This document shows positions 9,915 to 17,807 of a stretch of 64,000 nt of DNA, in pieces (the stretch's first letter is position 1; every line of letters starts with the position of its first letter). This DNA is from Flavobacteriia bacterium (GTDB taxonomy: Bacteria; Bacteroidota; Bacteroidia; Flavobacteriales_D; Crocinitomicaceae): contig CANFUT010000003.1 in assembly GCA_947450325.1 (NCBI GenBank), positions 111,248-175,247 on the forward strand, written 5' to 3'. Position numbers and translations under genes: made by a program. The notes below the pieces were generated by a model. The model saw nothing but the letters and a program-made list of their open reading frames with translations. It searched no databases and had not been told where the DNA came from.

Positions 9915-10979
9915 ATGAATTTCAGAATATTAAAGTATTTATTGGTTTATCTTACGCCGTTGGCTGTCCTCAGATCAATTTTGGCTGATGGTTGGTTTAC
10001 TTATTATTCTGTAATTGTGATGTTTATTTTGATTCCTTTGCTCGAACTTTTTGCGAGAGGTTCTGAGAAGAATTTGTCGAAAGCGGAGGAGGAAATGGCT
10101 TTGAAAGACAAAATGTATGACTTTCTCCTTTACAGTTTGGTTCCAATTCAATACGCAACTTTGGTGATATTTTTATTCAGGGTCTCTGAAGGAAATCTTT
10201 TATTTTACGAGAAATTTGGAATTGCCATTTCTTTCGGAATGTCTTGCGGGATTTTGGGAATCAATGCTGCGCACGAACTTGGACATCGCGTCACTTGGTA
10301 TGAACAATTGATGAGCAAGATGCTCTTGTTGACAACCTTGTACATGCACTTTTTTATTGAGCACAATCGCGGACATCACAAAAATGTTTCCACTGACGAA
10401 GATCCAGCTTCAAGTCGCTTGGGAGAAATGGTTTACTTATTCTATTTCAGGTCGATATATGGTAGTTTTGTATCAGCATGGAAACTAGAGGCTGAACAAT
10501 TGAAAAGATTGAAATTACCTTTTTGGAGTTTGAAAAATGAAATGATTGTTTATCAATTATTGCAAGTTTCATTGATTTTGTTGATTTTCTATTTGTTTGG
10601 ATTAGAAACCACTATATTTTTTCTGATTTCTGCAACCATTGGGATTTTGCTTTTGGAAACGGTTAATTACATTGAACATTATGGATTGAGAAGAAAAAAG
10701 AAAGAAAAAGGATATGAGAGAACACTTCCAATTCATTCTTGGAATTCAAATCATCCTGTGGGACGCATGGTTTTATTAGAACTTTCGCGTCATTCTGATC
10801 ATCATTTTATCGCAATTCGAAAATACCAAATCCTCAGACATTTTGATGAAAGTCCGCAGATGCCAACTGGTTATCCTGGAATGTTAGTATTGGCAATGGT
10901 TCCACCGCTTTGGTTTCGTGTGATGAATCCTAGAATTGAAAAATACAGAAATTCCATTGAAGGAAATTCATTGTCTTAA
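9915..10979 (+). CDS. alkB: AlkB-type integral-membrane non-heme di-iron hydroxylase (alkane 1-monooxygenase)
   Basis: 354 residues with several hydrophobic membrane segments (about 5-45, 75-115, 215-250). The di-iron His boxes are all present in AlkB order: HELGH (120-124), HNRGHH (150-155) followed by the AlkB-like TDEDPAS, the diagnostic NYIEHYG (251-257) and SRHSDHH (291-297). The HYG motif separates alkane hydroxylases from fatty-acid desaturases. It should insert oxygen at the terminal carbon of an alkyl chain in the inner membrane using electrons from a rubredoxin or ferredoxin, none of which is encoded nearby. The next gene (16 bases on) is a GMC alcohol oxidase that could take the alcohol product. 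Substrate chain length is unknown. Confidence 0.87.
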   Translation: MNFRILKYLLVYLTPLAVLRSILADGWFTYYSVIVMFILIPLLELFARGSEKNLSKAEEEMALKDKMYDFLLYSLVPIQYATLVIFLFRVSEGNLLFYEKFGIAISFGMSCGILGINAAHELGHRVTWYEQLMSKMLLLTTLYMHFFIEHNRGHHKNVSTDEDPASSRLGEMVYLFYFRSIYGSFVSAWKLEAEQLKRLKLPFWSLKNEMIVYQLLQVSLILLIFYLFGLETTIFFLISATIGILLLETVNYIEHYGLRRKKKEKGYERTLPIHSWNSNHPVGRMVLLELSRHSDHHFIAIRKYQILRHFDESPQMPTGYPGMLVLAMVPPLWFRVMNPRIEKYRNSIEGNSLS

Positions 10980-10994
10980 ACTTAATTATTTGAA

Positions 10995-12569
10995 ATGATG
11001 AATAATCAATTTGATTATGATTACGTAATTATCGGAAGCGGTTTTGGAGGCTCTGTTTCTGCACTTCGACTTTCTGAAAAAGGCTATAAAGTATTGGTAG
11101 TAGAGCAGGGAAAATGGTTTAATCAGCCTGAAGATTTTCCTAAAACCAATTGGAATTTAAAGAAATGGATGTGGGCCCCGAAAATCGGTTTTCAAGGGAT
11201 TTTTAATTTAACATTTTTTCGCCACGTTGCTGTGTTGAGCGGTACTGGAGTAGGTGGAGGTTCATTAGTTTACGCGAATACTTTGCCTATCCCAAAATCT
11301 GGTTTTTTTAATTCTGGTTCGTGGCAAGGTTTGGTAGATTGGGAAAAAGATTTACAGCCATTTTATTTAATTTCAAAGAAAATGTTGGGCGCTGAAATGC
11401 ATCCTTACATGAGTAAGAGTGACAAAGTGATGCAAACGCTGGCAGAAGAAATGGGCAACAAAGATGACTTTGAGAAAACAGAAGTTGCTGTTTATTTTGG
11501 CAAACCTGGAGAAACTGTTTCAGATCCCTATTTTGAGGGTAAAGGTCCTGATAGAACTGGATGTAATTTATGCGGCGGTTGCATGTTAGGTTGTCGTTTC
11601 AATGCCAAAAACACATTGGATAAAAACTATCTACATCTTGCACAACAATTAGGCTGTGAAATCAAAGCCGAAACCATTGTATATGATGTAATTCCGTTGG
11701 ATCAAGATGGGAGCGAAGGCTATCAAATCAAATTCAAAGAATCACTCAAAAGTTTCCCGAAAAAAGGTTCAGTCACAACCAAAGGTGTCATTTTTGCTGG
11801 GGGCGTTTTAGGTACCATGGATTTACTGTTGAAATTGAAAGAAACTTCCTTGCCCAATCTTTCAGACACATTAGGAAAAGGAATCAGAACCAATTCTGAA
11901 AGTTTGATCGGCGTCACCACTTTTGACAAGAATACTTCGTTTTCGGAAGGAATTGCCATTGGTTCGATTATAAATATTGATGAAAATCGACATGTTGAAC
12001 CTGTGAAATACCCTGATGGCTCAGGATTTTGGCGTATTTTTATGGCGCCGATGGTACAAGGAAAATCTGTTGGAGTTCGCTTTTTTAGAATGATAAAAGA
12101 TTTGATTTCACATCCTGTGGACAATTTTAAAGCATTTTTAGTGGATGATTGGAGCAAAAGAACTCACATTTTGCTTTACATGGAAAGCATAGATTCTACT
12201 TTGCAAATGAAACGAACAAAGTTAGGTTATAAGAAAACCAACATTGAAGCGGGAGCAGCACCAACAGCTTTCAATCCAATTGCCCAATCGATTGCTAAAA
12301 AAGTTGAAAAAATCATTGATGGAAAAGCAATGGTTATGAGCAGCGAAACGCTTTTTGGAATTCCCACAACAGCGCATATTTTAGGTGGTGCTTGCATGGG
12401 TAAAGATGAAAATGAAGGTGTGATTGATTCTAATAATCACGTTTTCAATTATCAAAATATGCTCGTGTGCGATGGCAGCATGATTTCAGCGAATATTGGT
12501 GTAAATCCAAGTTTGTCAATTACTGCAATTACTGAACGCGCCATGAGTTTAATTCCTGACAAGAAATAA
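10995..12569 (+). CDS. GMC-family FAD oxidoreductase (alcohol/cholesterol oxidase-like)
   Basis: 524 residues. The N-terminal FAD-binding motif VIIGSGFGGSVSALRLSEKG (about 11-30) with VVEQG at the strand end is typical, as are GTGVGGGSLVYANTL and the C-terminal GGACMGKDENEGVID and VNPSLSITAITERAM segments (substrate/FAD cap). The family oxidises primary alcohols or sterols to aldehydes or ketones. Residues 190-200 carry four Cys spaced C-x2-C-x2-C-x3-C followed by RFNAKNTL; this Cys cluster recurs in the cholesterol-oxidase-like branch and resembles an iron-sulfur ligand set. Placed directly after AlkB, it probably oxidises the alcohol AlkB makes. It ends 6 bases from a convergent gene with no visible terminator. 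Confidence 0.85.
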   Translation: MMNNQFDYDYVIIGSGFGGSVSALRLSEKGYKVLVVEQGKWFNQPEDFPKTNWNLKKWMWAPKIGFQGIFNLTFFRHVAVLSGTGVGGGSLVYANTLPIPKSGFFNSGSWQGLVDWEKDLQPFYLISKKMLGAEMHPYMSKSDKVMQTLAEEMGNKDDFEKTEVAVYFGKPGETVSDPYFEGKGPDRTGCNLCGGCMLGCRFNAKNTLDKNYLHLAQQLGCEIKAETIVYDVIPLDQDGSEGYQIKFKESLKSFPKKGSVTTKGVIFAGGVLGTMDLLLKLKETSLPNLSDTLGKGIRTNSESLIGVTTFDKNTSFSEGIAIGSIINIDENRHVEPVKYPDGSGFWRIFMAPMVQGKSVGVRFFRMIKDLISHPVDNFKAFLVDDWSKRTHILLYMESIDSTLQMKRTKLGYKKTNIEAGAAPTAFNPIAQSIAKKVEKIIDGKAMVMSSETLFGIPTTAHILGGACMGKDENEGVIDSNNHVFNYQNMLVCDGSMISANIGVNPSLSITAITERAMSLIPDKK

Positions 12570-12575
12570 GTTAAT

Positions 12576-13604
12576 TTATTTGAAATTTTTCTTCGATGCT
12601 TGGACTTGAATGAATTCTATTTTACCATTTGGAATCGATGCGTAAATAATACCATTCTTTTGGTGCATGGCAAAGTAATTTCCGTCTTGAAATTTTTCCC
12701 AAGTTTTCCCTTTGTCTTTCGAAATATCAATACCAGTTGTGCCGCAGGCATACAAATTTCCTTCATAGAAAATCACGCAGGAACGATAGCCTAATGCTGG
12801 CTTCTCTGAACGCATCCAGCTCAAACCGCCATCGATGGTGAAAAAACTCGTGCTTTCAGAATTTTTAGGCTGTGTATAATCGCCGCCAACAATTACCATT
12901 TCATTTGGATTGATTGCACATAGTGAAAACGGACCGCTACCATTTGATTTCGGATAATTTAACTCGGTAATTTGCCAAGTTTTTCCTGCGTTTGTTGATT
13001 TAAAAAATCTACTTGTCATTCCACCGCTCACAAAAACAAAAGTAGAATCGTTTAAGCAATGAACCGTCGATCCGCTTGCTGCAAATCCAGCTTCTCCTCT
13101 TTCTGCTTGCAATTTAGGCGAAATTTCCGTCCAATGCAAACCAAAATCAGCGGTTTTATAAAGCGTAAAAAATCCATCAACTGGATCTCCCATTAAAAAT
13201 CCAACACCAGATGGTAGGATGTCCATTCCATCCAAAAATATTGCTTTATTTGAAATAGATTGTGTTTGTTCTTTTCGATTTTTTAAATTCAAAACGACAC
13301 TAGAATCATTTGATTGCATGGCAACCAAGGTTTTCTTTCCCGTTAGGGCAATGTCTCTAATTTCAGCAATCGGTTTCTTCGAAATTTGTTTTGATTTGAA
13401 ATTTTTAAGGTTCACTTTGTAAATGAAACCATCAGAATTTCCGACGTATAAGTTTTTTGAATCACTTGTAATTGCGCGTGAATAGGTTGAATCAGAAGCA
13501 TATTTAAAGTTCGGATTTTCCCAATGAGTAGGTCTGTAACGACAACATGATTGAAGAATCAAGATTCCAAAACAAAAAGCGAAAAATGTAAAACTATTTT
13601 TCAT
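12576..13604 (-). CDS. Lipoprotein with BNR/YCF48-like beta-propeller repeats
   Basis: About 342 residues from the ATG at 13604. An upstream ATG at 13631 would only extend into the preceding gene, while 13604 gives a textbook lipoprotein signal (MKNSFTFFAFCFGILILQSC, lipobox LQSC). The mature part has repeated BNR/Asp-box-like segments: YKTADFGLHWTEI, FKSTNAGKTWQITEL, FTIDGGLSWM, DISKDKGKTWEKF. Such propellers resemble sialidase-type and photosystem II assembly factor YCF48 propellers, but most are non-enzymatic. It overlaps the acyltransferase gene by 11 bases as last gene of a four-gene operon. Probably periplasmic or outer-membrane anchored; function unknown. Confidence 0.75.
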   Translation of the reverse strand: MKNSFTFFAFCFGILILQSCCRYRPTHWENPNFKYASDSTYSRAITSDSKNLYVGNSDGFIYKVNLKNFKSKQISKKPIAEIRDIALTGKKTLVAMQSNDSSVVLNLKNRKEQTQSISNKAIFLDGMDILPSGVGFLMGDPVDGFFTLYKTADFGLHWTEISPKLQAERGEAGFAASGSTVHCLNDSTFVFVSGGMTSRFFKSTNAGKTWQITELNYPKSNGSGPFSLCAINPNEMVIVGGDYTQPKNSESTSFFTIDGGLSWMRSEKPALGYRSCVIFYEGNLYACGTTGIDISKDKGKTWEKFQDGNYFAMHQKNGIIYASIPNGKIEFIQVQASKKNFK

Positions 13605-14532
13605 GTTGTGACGGGATAAATTTTGCTTCAAATTTTGACTTTTGTTCCAATTTAAGACTTTCTAAATCAGCTGGTACATCGCGTTTCCATCTTTTGTGAG
13701 ACCAAAGCCAAAATTGTGGATTTCGAATGATTTCTTTTTCCAATAATTTGGTGTGCATTTCAGTGATTTCTCCCCAACTTTTGGAGGATAAATTGTCTGT
13801 AATCAATTTTAATTCCATGGAATAATGTCCGCGTTTTACTTTGTGCAAAACGAAAAACACAACTGCTTGTTGGTATTGATGCGCCATTTGCTCACAACCA
13901 AACAAAACCGCCGTTGGTTGATTCAAAAACTCCATCCAATAAGCTTTTCGTGCGTCTCCAGGTGATTGATCTGATAAAATCAAAGTCGCAAAAACGTCAT
14001 TTTTCATTTCCTCAAAAGCAGTTCGCACATTTTTTGAGTTTAAAATTTTCATTCCGAAGCGACTTCTTTGCTCGTTGATTTTTTTATCCCAAAAAGCGCT
14101 TGTCATCGGCATTCCTATTCCTACAGCTTGGTGTTTGAACAATAAATTTTGCCCCGTAATCAACCATTCCCAATTGTTGTAATGACCTGAAACGAGTAAA
14201 ACACTTTGATTTTTCTCAAAAAGTTCGGTCATTAATTCAGGATTTTGAACAGTCAATCTTCTGCGCAATTCATTTTCTGAAATACTTAAATTTTTAACAC
14301 CTTCAGCCAATAAATCAGTAAAATGTCTATAAAATTGATTTCGTATTTTCTTGATTTCACGACTCGATTTTTCTGGAAAAGAACGTTTTAAATTTCCTTC
14401 AATGACCTTTTTTCTATACGGAACAATGGAAATGAGAAGTAAAAAGAAAAAATCTGTGAATAAATAGATAATTCGCAGTGGAAGCAAAGAAATTGGATAA
14501 ACTAAAATATAATATGCGATTTTGGCGAACAT
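13594..14532 (-). CDS. Lysophospholipid/lipid A acyltransferase (LpxL/HtrB family)
   Basis: 312 residues, usual length for LpxL-family enzymes. A hydrophobic N-terminal anchor (about 1-40) is followed by the catalytic H-x4-E motif HYNNWEW (His117, Glu122). Other family segments are GIGMPMTSAFWDKKINEQRSR and LSDQSPGDARKAYWMEFLNQ. It should transfer a secondary acyl chain to lipid A or a related aminolipid at the inner membrane. Its start overlaps the stop of rarA by one base, and it overlaps the downstream lipoprotein gene, so it is translated within one operon. The exact lipid acceptor cannot be told. Confidence 0.85.
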   Translation of the reverse strand: MFAKIAYYILVYPISLLPLRIIYLFTDFFFLLLISIVPYRKKVIEGNLKRSFPEKSSREIKKIRNQFYRHFTDLLAEGVKNLSISENELRRRLTVQNPELMTELFEKNQSVLLVSGHYNNWEWLITGQNLLFKHQAVGIGMPMTSAFWDKKINEQRSRFGMKILNSKNVRTAFEEMKNDVFATLILSDQSPGDARKAYWMEFLNQPTAVLFGCEQMAHQYQQAVVFFVLHKVKRGHYSMELKLITDNLSSKSWGEITEMHTKLLEKEIIRNPQFWLWSHKRWKRDVPADLESLKLEQKSKFEAKFIPSQHEK

Positions 14533-15809
14533 TATTTATACTTATTGGTCCATAGTTTTTGGATAATTTCTGCAATTTCTTGCTCTTTTTTGCTACTTCC
14601 TGCTTTGAAAAAATTAGTCGTTTTGATGGCTTCGGGAAGAAATTCTTGTTGAACAAAATTTCCAGGAAAATCATGCGAATACAAATATCCATCTCCGTAA
14701 CCCAATTCATTCATCAGTTTGGTTGGTGCATTACGAAGAGGCAATGGAACTGGTAAATTTCCAGTTTCTTTAACGATTTGTTGCGCTTGATTGATGGCCA
14801 TATACGCTGCATTTCCTTTAGGAGAAGTTGCTAAATAAATCGCACATTGTGACAAAATGATTCTAGATTCAGGCCAGCCAATCGTATTTACCGCTTGAAA
14901 AGTATTGTTAGCCATCACCAATGCTGTTGGATTTGCTAAACCAATGTCTTCACTGGCTGAAATCAATAATCTACGCGCTATAAATTTAGGATCTTCACCG
15001 CCTTCAATCATTCTCGCTAACCAATAAACTGCACCGTTTGGGTCACTTCCGCGAATCGATTTGATGAATGCAGAAATGATGTCGTAATGTTGTTCGCCAT
15101 CTTTGTCGTACATCGCCAAACTCTGTTGTGCAGAATTTAAAACCATTTCATCAGCAATGACGATTTCAGATTTATTGTGGTGAATACCTACAATAATTTC
15201 AAAAACATTCAACAGTTTTCTTGCATCTCCACCTGAAATTGCCAACAAAGCATTGGTCTCTTTTAAATTGATTTTGTATTTTTTTAATTCAAAATCTTCA
15301 GCAATAGCTTGTTTGAGAAGTGCTAATAAATCTTCTTTGGAATGAGATTGCAGTGTATAAACTTGACATCTTGATAACAATGCTGAAATCACTTCAAAGG
15401 AAGGATTTTCTGTTGTTGCACCAATCAATGTAACAATTCCTTTTTCAACTGCACCTAACAAAGAATCTTGTTGTGCTTTCGAAAAACGGTGAATTTCGTC
15501 AATGAATAAAATAACTCCTTTTTGCTGAAACATTCCTGCATTTTCAACGCGATGAATGACTTCACGCACGTCTTTCACACCAGACGAAATAGCAGAAAGA
15601 ACATGAATTTCCCTTTTCAGTTCATGGGCAATCAAAAAAGCCAATGTTGTTTTTCCAACTCCTGGCGGTCCCCACAAAATCATCGAAGGAATCATTCCAG
15701 CGTTCAATGCGCTTCGCAACGATGCTCCTTCTTTTAAAATATGTTGCTGACCAATGTACTTGTCCAATGTTTTCGGACGCATTCTTTCAGCAAGTGGAGA
15801 TTGTATCAT
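14532..15809 (-). CDS. rarA: Replication-associated recombination protein A (RarA/MgsA), AAA+ ATPase
   Basis: 425 residues, the usual RarA length. It begins with the family signature PLAERMRPKTLDKYIGQQHIL, followed by Walker A (WGPPGVGKTTLA, about 46-57), Walker B with IDEIHR (LFIDEIHRFSKAQQDSLL), sensor 1 (GATTENPSFEV) and the clamp-loader-like C-terminal region GGEDPKFIARRL and LPVPLPLRNAPTKLMNELGYG. It acts at stalled replication forks in the cytoplasm. The gene lies 14 bases after the beta-helix lipoprotein gene and overlaps the acyltransferase gene; the functional link to these envelope genes is unclear. Confidence 0.95.
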   Translation of the reverse strand: MIQSPLAERMRPKTLDKYIGQQHILKEGASLRSALNAGMIPSMILWGPPGVGKTTLAFLIAHELKREIHVLSAISSGVKDVREVIHRVENAGMFQQKGVILFIDEIHRFSKAQQDSLLGAVEKGIVTLIGATTENPSFEVISALLSRCQVYTLQSHSKEDLLALLKQAIAEDFELKKYKINLKETNALLAISGGDARKLLNVFEIIVGIHHNKSEIVIADEMVLNSAQQSLAMYDKDGEQHYDIISAFIKSIRGSDPNGAVYWLARMIEGGEDPKFIARRLLISASEDIGLANPTALVMANNTFQAVNTIGWPESRIILSQCAIYLATSPKGNAAYMAINQAQQIVKETGNLPVPLPLRNAPTKLMNELGYGDGYLYSHDFPGNFVQQEFLPEAIKTTNFFKAGSSKKEQEIAEIIQKLWTNKYK

Positions 15810-15823
15810 CGTTGAATTGGAAT

Positions 15824-17215
15824 TTAAAATTCATAAGCGCCCAAATCTGGATTCGCCATATCTCTAGGATTTCCGTCAATATCGAAAGGAAAGCTCAAGC
15901 TGTATAGGGGATTTCCTAAACCGTTTATTGGAGATGAAGCAACAGGTTTGAAATTTCCTTCAGAAACATTGGTGAAAATTGGATCTATATTCCAAACAAT
16001 TTGGTCTTGAAACATGGAATTAGTTGACGGAGTTTCTAATTTAATTAAACAACGTTTGAAAGCAATGTTTAATAGCGTTGGATCGTTATTCGGATTCACA
16101 GTATCGAAAGCAATTTCACTCGTTTGAGAACCGTAGATGATAGAGTTTTTAATTTCTCCAAAACCAATTCCACTGGCGATTCCATCATAATAATTTCTGA
16201 TTCCAATTGCTGGAGTTTGGCCAGTACTTCCAAATCCTAATAAATCCGAGTGATTGATGTCGTATGACCCACCACGTAAAAGGAAAAGCGCATGAATACC
16301 ATTTTTCGAAACAATACAATTTTCCATCTTTATTTTAGGACTGTCATACAGAAAAACTCCATAACTCGCATTATTGGAGATTTTTGTGTTCGTTACTGTT
16401 ACATTAAATTGATTCGGTAAATTGGCTTCATTGTTCGCAGTCAAATGTAAGCCAGCTGTGCCATTTTTGATGATTGCGTAATTGATTGTCGATGGCAAAG
16501 ATTTATAAAAGTAGATTCCATACCATTGACCCGCAACATCTTTGTAAAACTGTTCCAATCTATCTCCTTGAAAAACAACTTCGTGGTCTTTCGTTCCATT
16601 GACGTTCAATGTTCCTTTGTACACAAATAAGATGCTATTTTTATGTAAATATACTTTCGTGTCGGGTTTAATATTTAAGATTTCGGCGGAATCTACATAG
16701 GCCCGATCATAGATTACATGTGGTTTATCGTTTGCCCAAGTACCAAAATTGAAGTCTTGGTAATGAAAATAAGCATCTTGTCCCCAAACAGCTAAATGCA
16801 CATATTGATCTTTTCCATTGGTTCGGAATCTGATTGAATCTTCAATGACCAGCGGAGAATTTTGTCCATTTACATTCAGTGTTACTTCAACAAATGCAAA
16901 TAAACTGTCTTTGGCCAACACTTGAACATTAGTGTGTTTGTCTCCAGAAATTCCATCAATGTTTATTCTAAATGGGGAATTTGCACCACCAACTAGTTCA
17001 ATTTCATCAATTGTGACTGTTTTATTTTCTTTATTGTAAATTTTGAATTGTTGTGTTGTTGAACCAACGGTTGTAAAAACAGTGTCAAATACGAGTGTAT
17101 CGACTGAAAATTCAAGATTTCCTTTTGAAAAACCGTTTTGCTTTTTACAACCGTAAAAGCTACTCAATAGCGCAATGGAAAAAATAACAGAAATATATCG
17201 AAAGAAACTTTTCAC
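15824..17215 (-). CDS. Lipoprotein with right-handed parallel beta-helix
   Basis: 463 residues. The N-terminal segment is hydrophobic and ends at SFYGC, a probable lipoprotein cleavage site (Cys23). An early all-beta domain (about 30-140, VDTLVFDTVFTTVGSTTQQF) is followed by a parallel beta-helix region (about 190-400) with solenoid turns such as INYAIIKNGTAGLHL, ISNNASYGVFLYDSPKIKMENCIVSKNG and IKNSIIYG. The C-terminus SFPFDIDGNPRDMANPDLGAYEF is a common ending of Bacteroidota beta-helix proteins. Likely on the outer membrane and carbohydrate-related or structural; no catalytic residues can be assigned. It is first gene of a minus-strand operon with rarA. Confidence 0.78.
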   Translation of the reverse strand: MKSFFRYISVIFSIALLSSFYGCKKQNGFSKGNLEFSVDTLVFDTVFTTVGSTTQQFKIYNKENKTVTIDEIELVGGANSPFRINIDGISGDKHTNVQVLAKDSLFAFVEVTLNVNGQNSPLVIEDSIRFRTNGKDQYVHLAVWGQDAYFHYQDFNFGTWANDKPHVIYDRAYVDSAEILNIKPDTKVYLHKNSILFVYKGTLNVNGTKDHEVVFQGDRLEQFYKDVAGQWYGIYFYKSLPSTINYAIIKNGTAGLHLTANNEANLPNQFNVTVTNTKISNNASYGVFLYDSPKIKMENCIVSKNGIHALFLLRGGSYDINHSDLLGFGSTGQTPAIGIRNYYDGIASGIGFGEIKNSIIYGSQTSEIAFDTVNPNNDPTLLNIAFKRCLIKLETPSTNSMFQDQIVWNIDPIFTNVSEGNFKPVASSPINGLGNPLYSLSFPFDIDGNPRDMANPDLGAYEF

Positions 17216-17357
17216 TTTATTAATTTTGGTTCAACAAGGAACGCTACAAAGAACGGTTTTATTTCAGAATATGTCAAGAAACTTATTGAAATCTGATGGT
17301 TTTTCGAAAAATAAATGAAAATACTTAAAATAATATGCATACTTTTATTGAAAATCA

Positions 17358-17387
17358 TTGCAGATAAAAAAACTTTCATTAAATTTG
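17358..17387 (+). promoter_or_regulatory. Promoter of rpmE2
   Basis: TTG at 17358-17360, exactly 19 bases, then TAAATTTG at 17380-17387. This matches both halves of the Bacteroidota sigma-A promoter (TTG, 17-22 bases, TAnnTTTG). The leader to the ATG at 17431 is about 37 bases. One of the clearest promoters in the window. Confidence 0.75.
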
Positions 17388-17430
17388 CACTCCTAATTTT
17401 GAGAATAAATAGATTTTAATATATACAAAA

Positions 17431-17685
17431 ATGAGAAAAGACATACATCCAGAAGATTACAGATTTGTAGTTTTTAAAGACATGACAAACGACTATGCAT
17501 TTCTTTGTCGTTCTTCTGCTGCATCAACTGATACTGTAACTTGGGAAGATGGTAATGAATATCCTTTAGTGAAATTGGATATTTCTCACAAATCTCACCC
17601 GTTCTTTACTGGGATTGTTAAGTTTGTGGATACTGCAGGTAGAATTGATAAATTCAACTCTCGCTACGGTCGTCACAAGAAATAG
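17431..17685 (+). CDS. rpmE2: 50S ribosomal protein L31, type B (zinc-free)
   Basis: 84 residues with the L31 signature: [17 protein letters not shown] at the N-terminus, then SHPFFTG and the basic end SRYGRHKK. The four zinc-binding Cys of type A L31 are absent (only one Cys, in FLCRSS), so this is the zinc-independent type B paralog common in Bacteroidota. It is a structural protein of the large ribosomal subunit. The gene is monocistronic, between a strong promoter and a hairpin terminator. Confidence 0.96.
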   Translation: MRKDIHPEDYRFVVFKDMTNDYAFLCRSSAASTDTVTWEDGNEYPLVKLDISHKSHPFFTGIVKFVDTAGRIDKFNSRYGRHKK

Positions 17686-17705
17686 TCAATCGTTCAAATT
17701 ATTTA

Positions 17706-17732
17706 AAAGCTCTCTTTTTGAGGGCTTTTTTT
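17706..17732 (+). terminator. Rho-independent terminator of rpmE2
   Basis: Stem AAAGCTCTC / GAGGGCTTT (nine pairs with one G-U) around a TTTTT loop, followed by a T run to 17732. It starts 20 bases after the rpmE2 stop. Confidence 0.85.
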
Positions 17733-17807
17733 ATGTTTTGTTGATTTATAAATCTTAATATTGATGCAATCTATTTGATTTTGCACGTTTATTGAAGTAG
17801 AAATACA

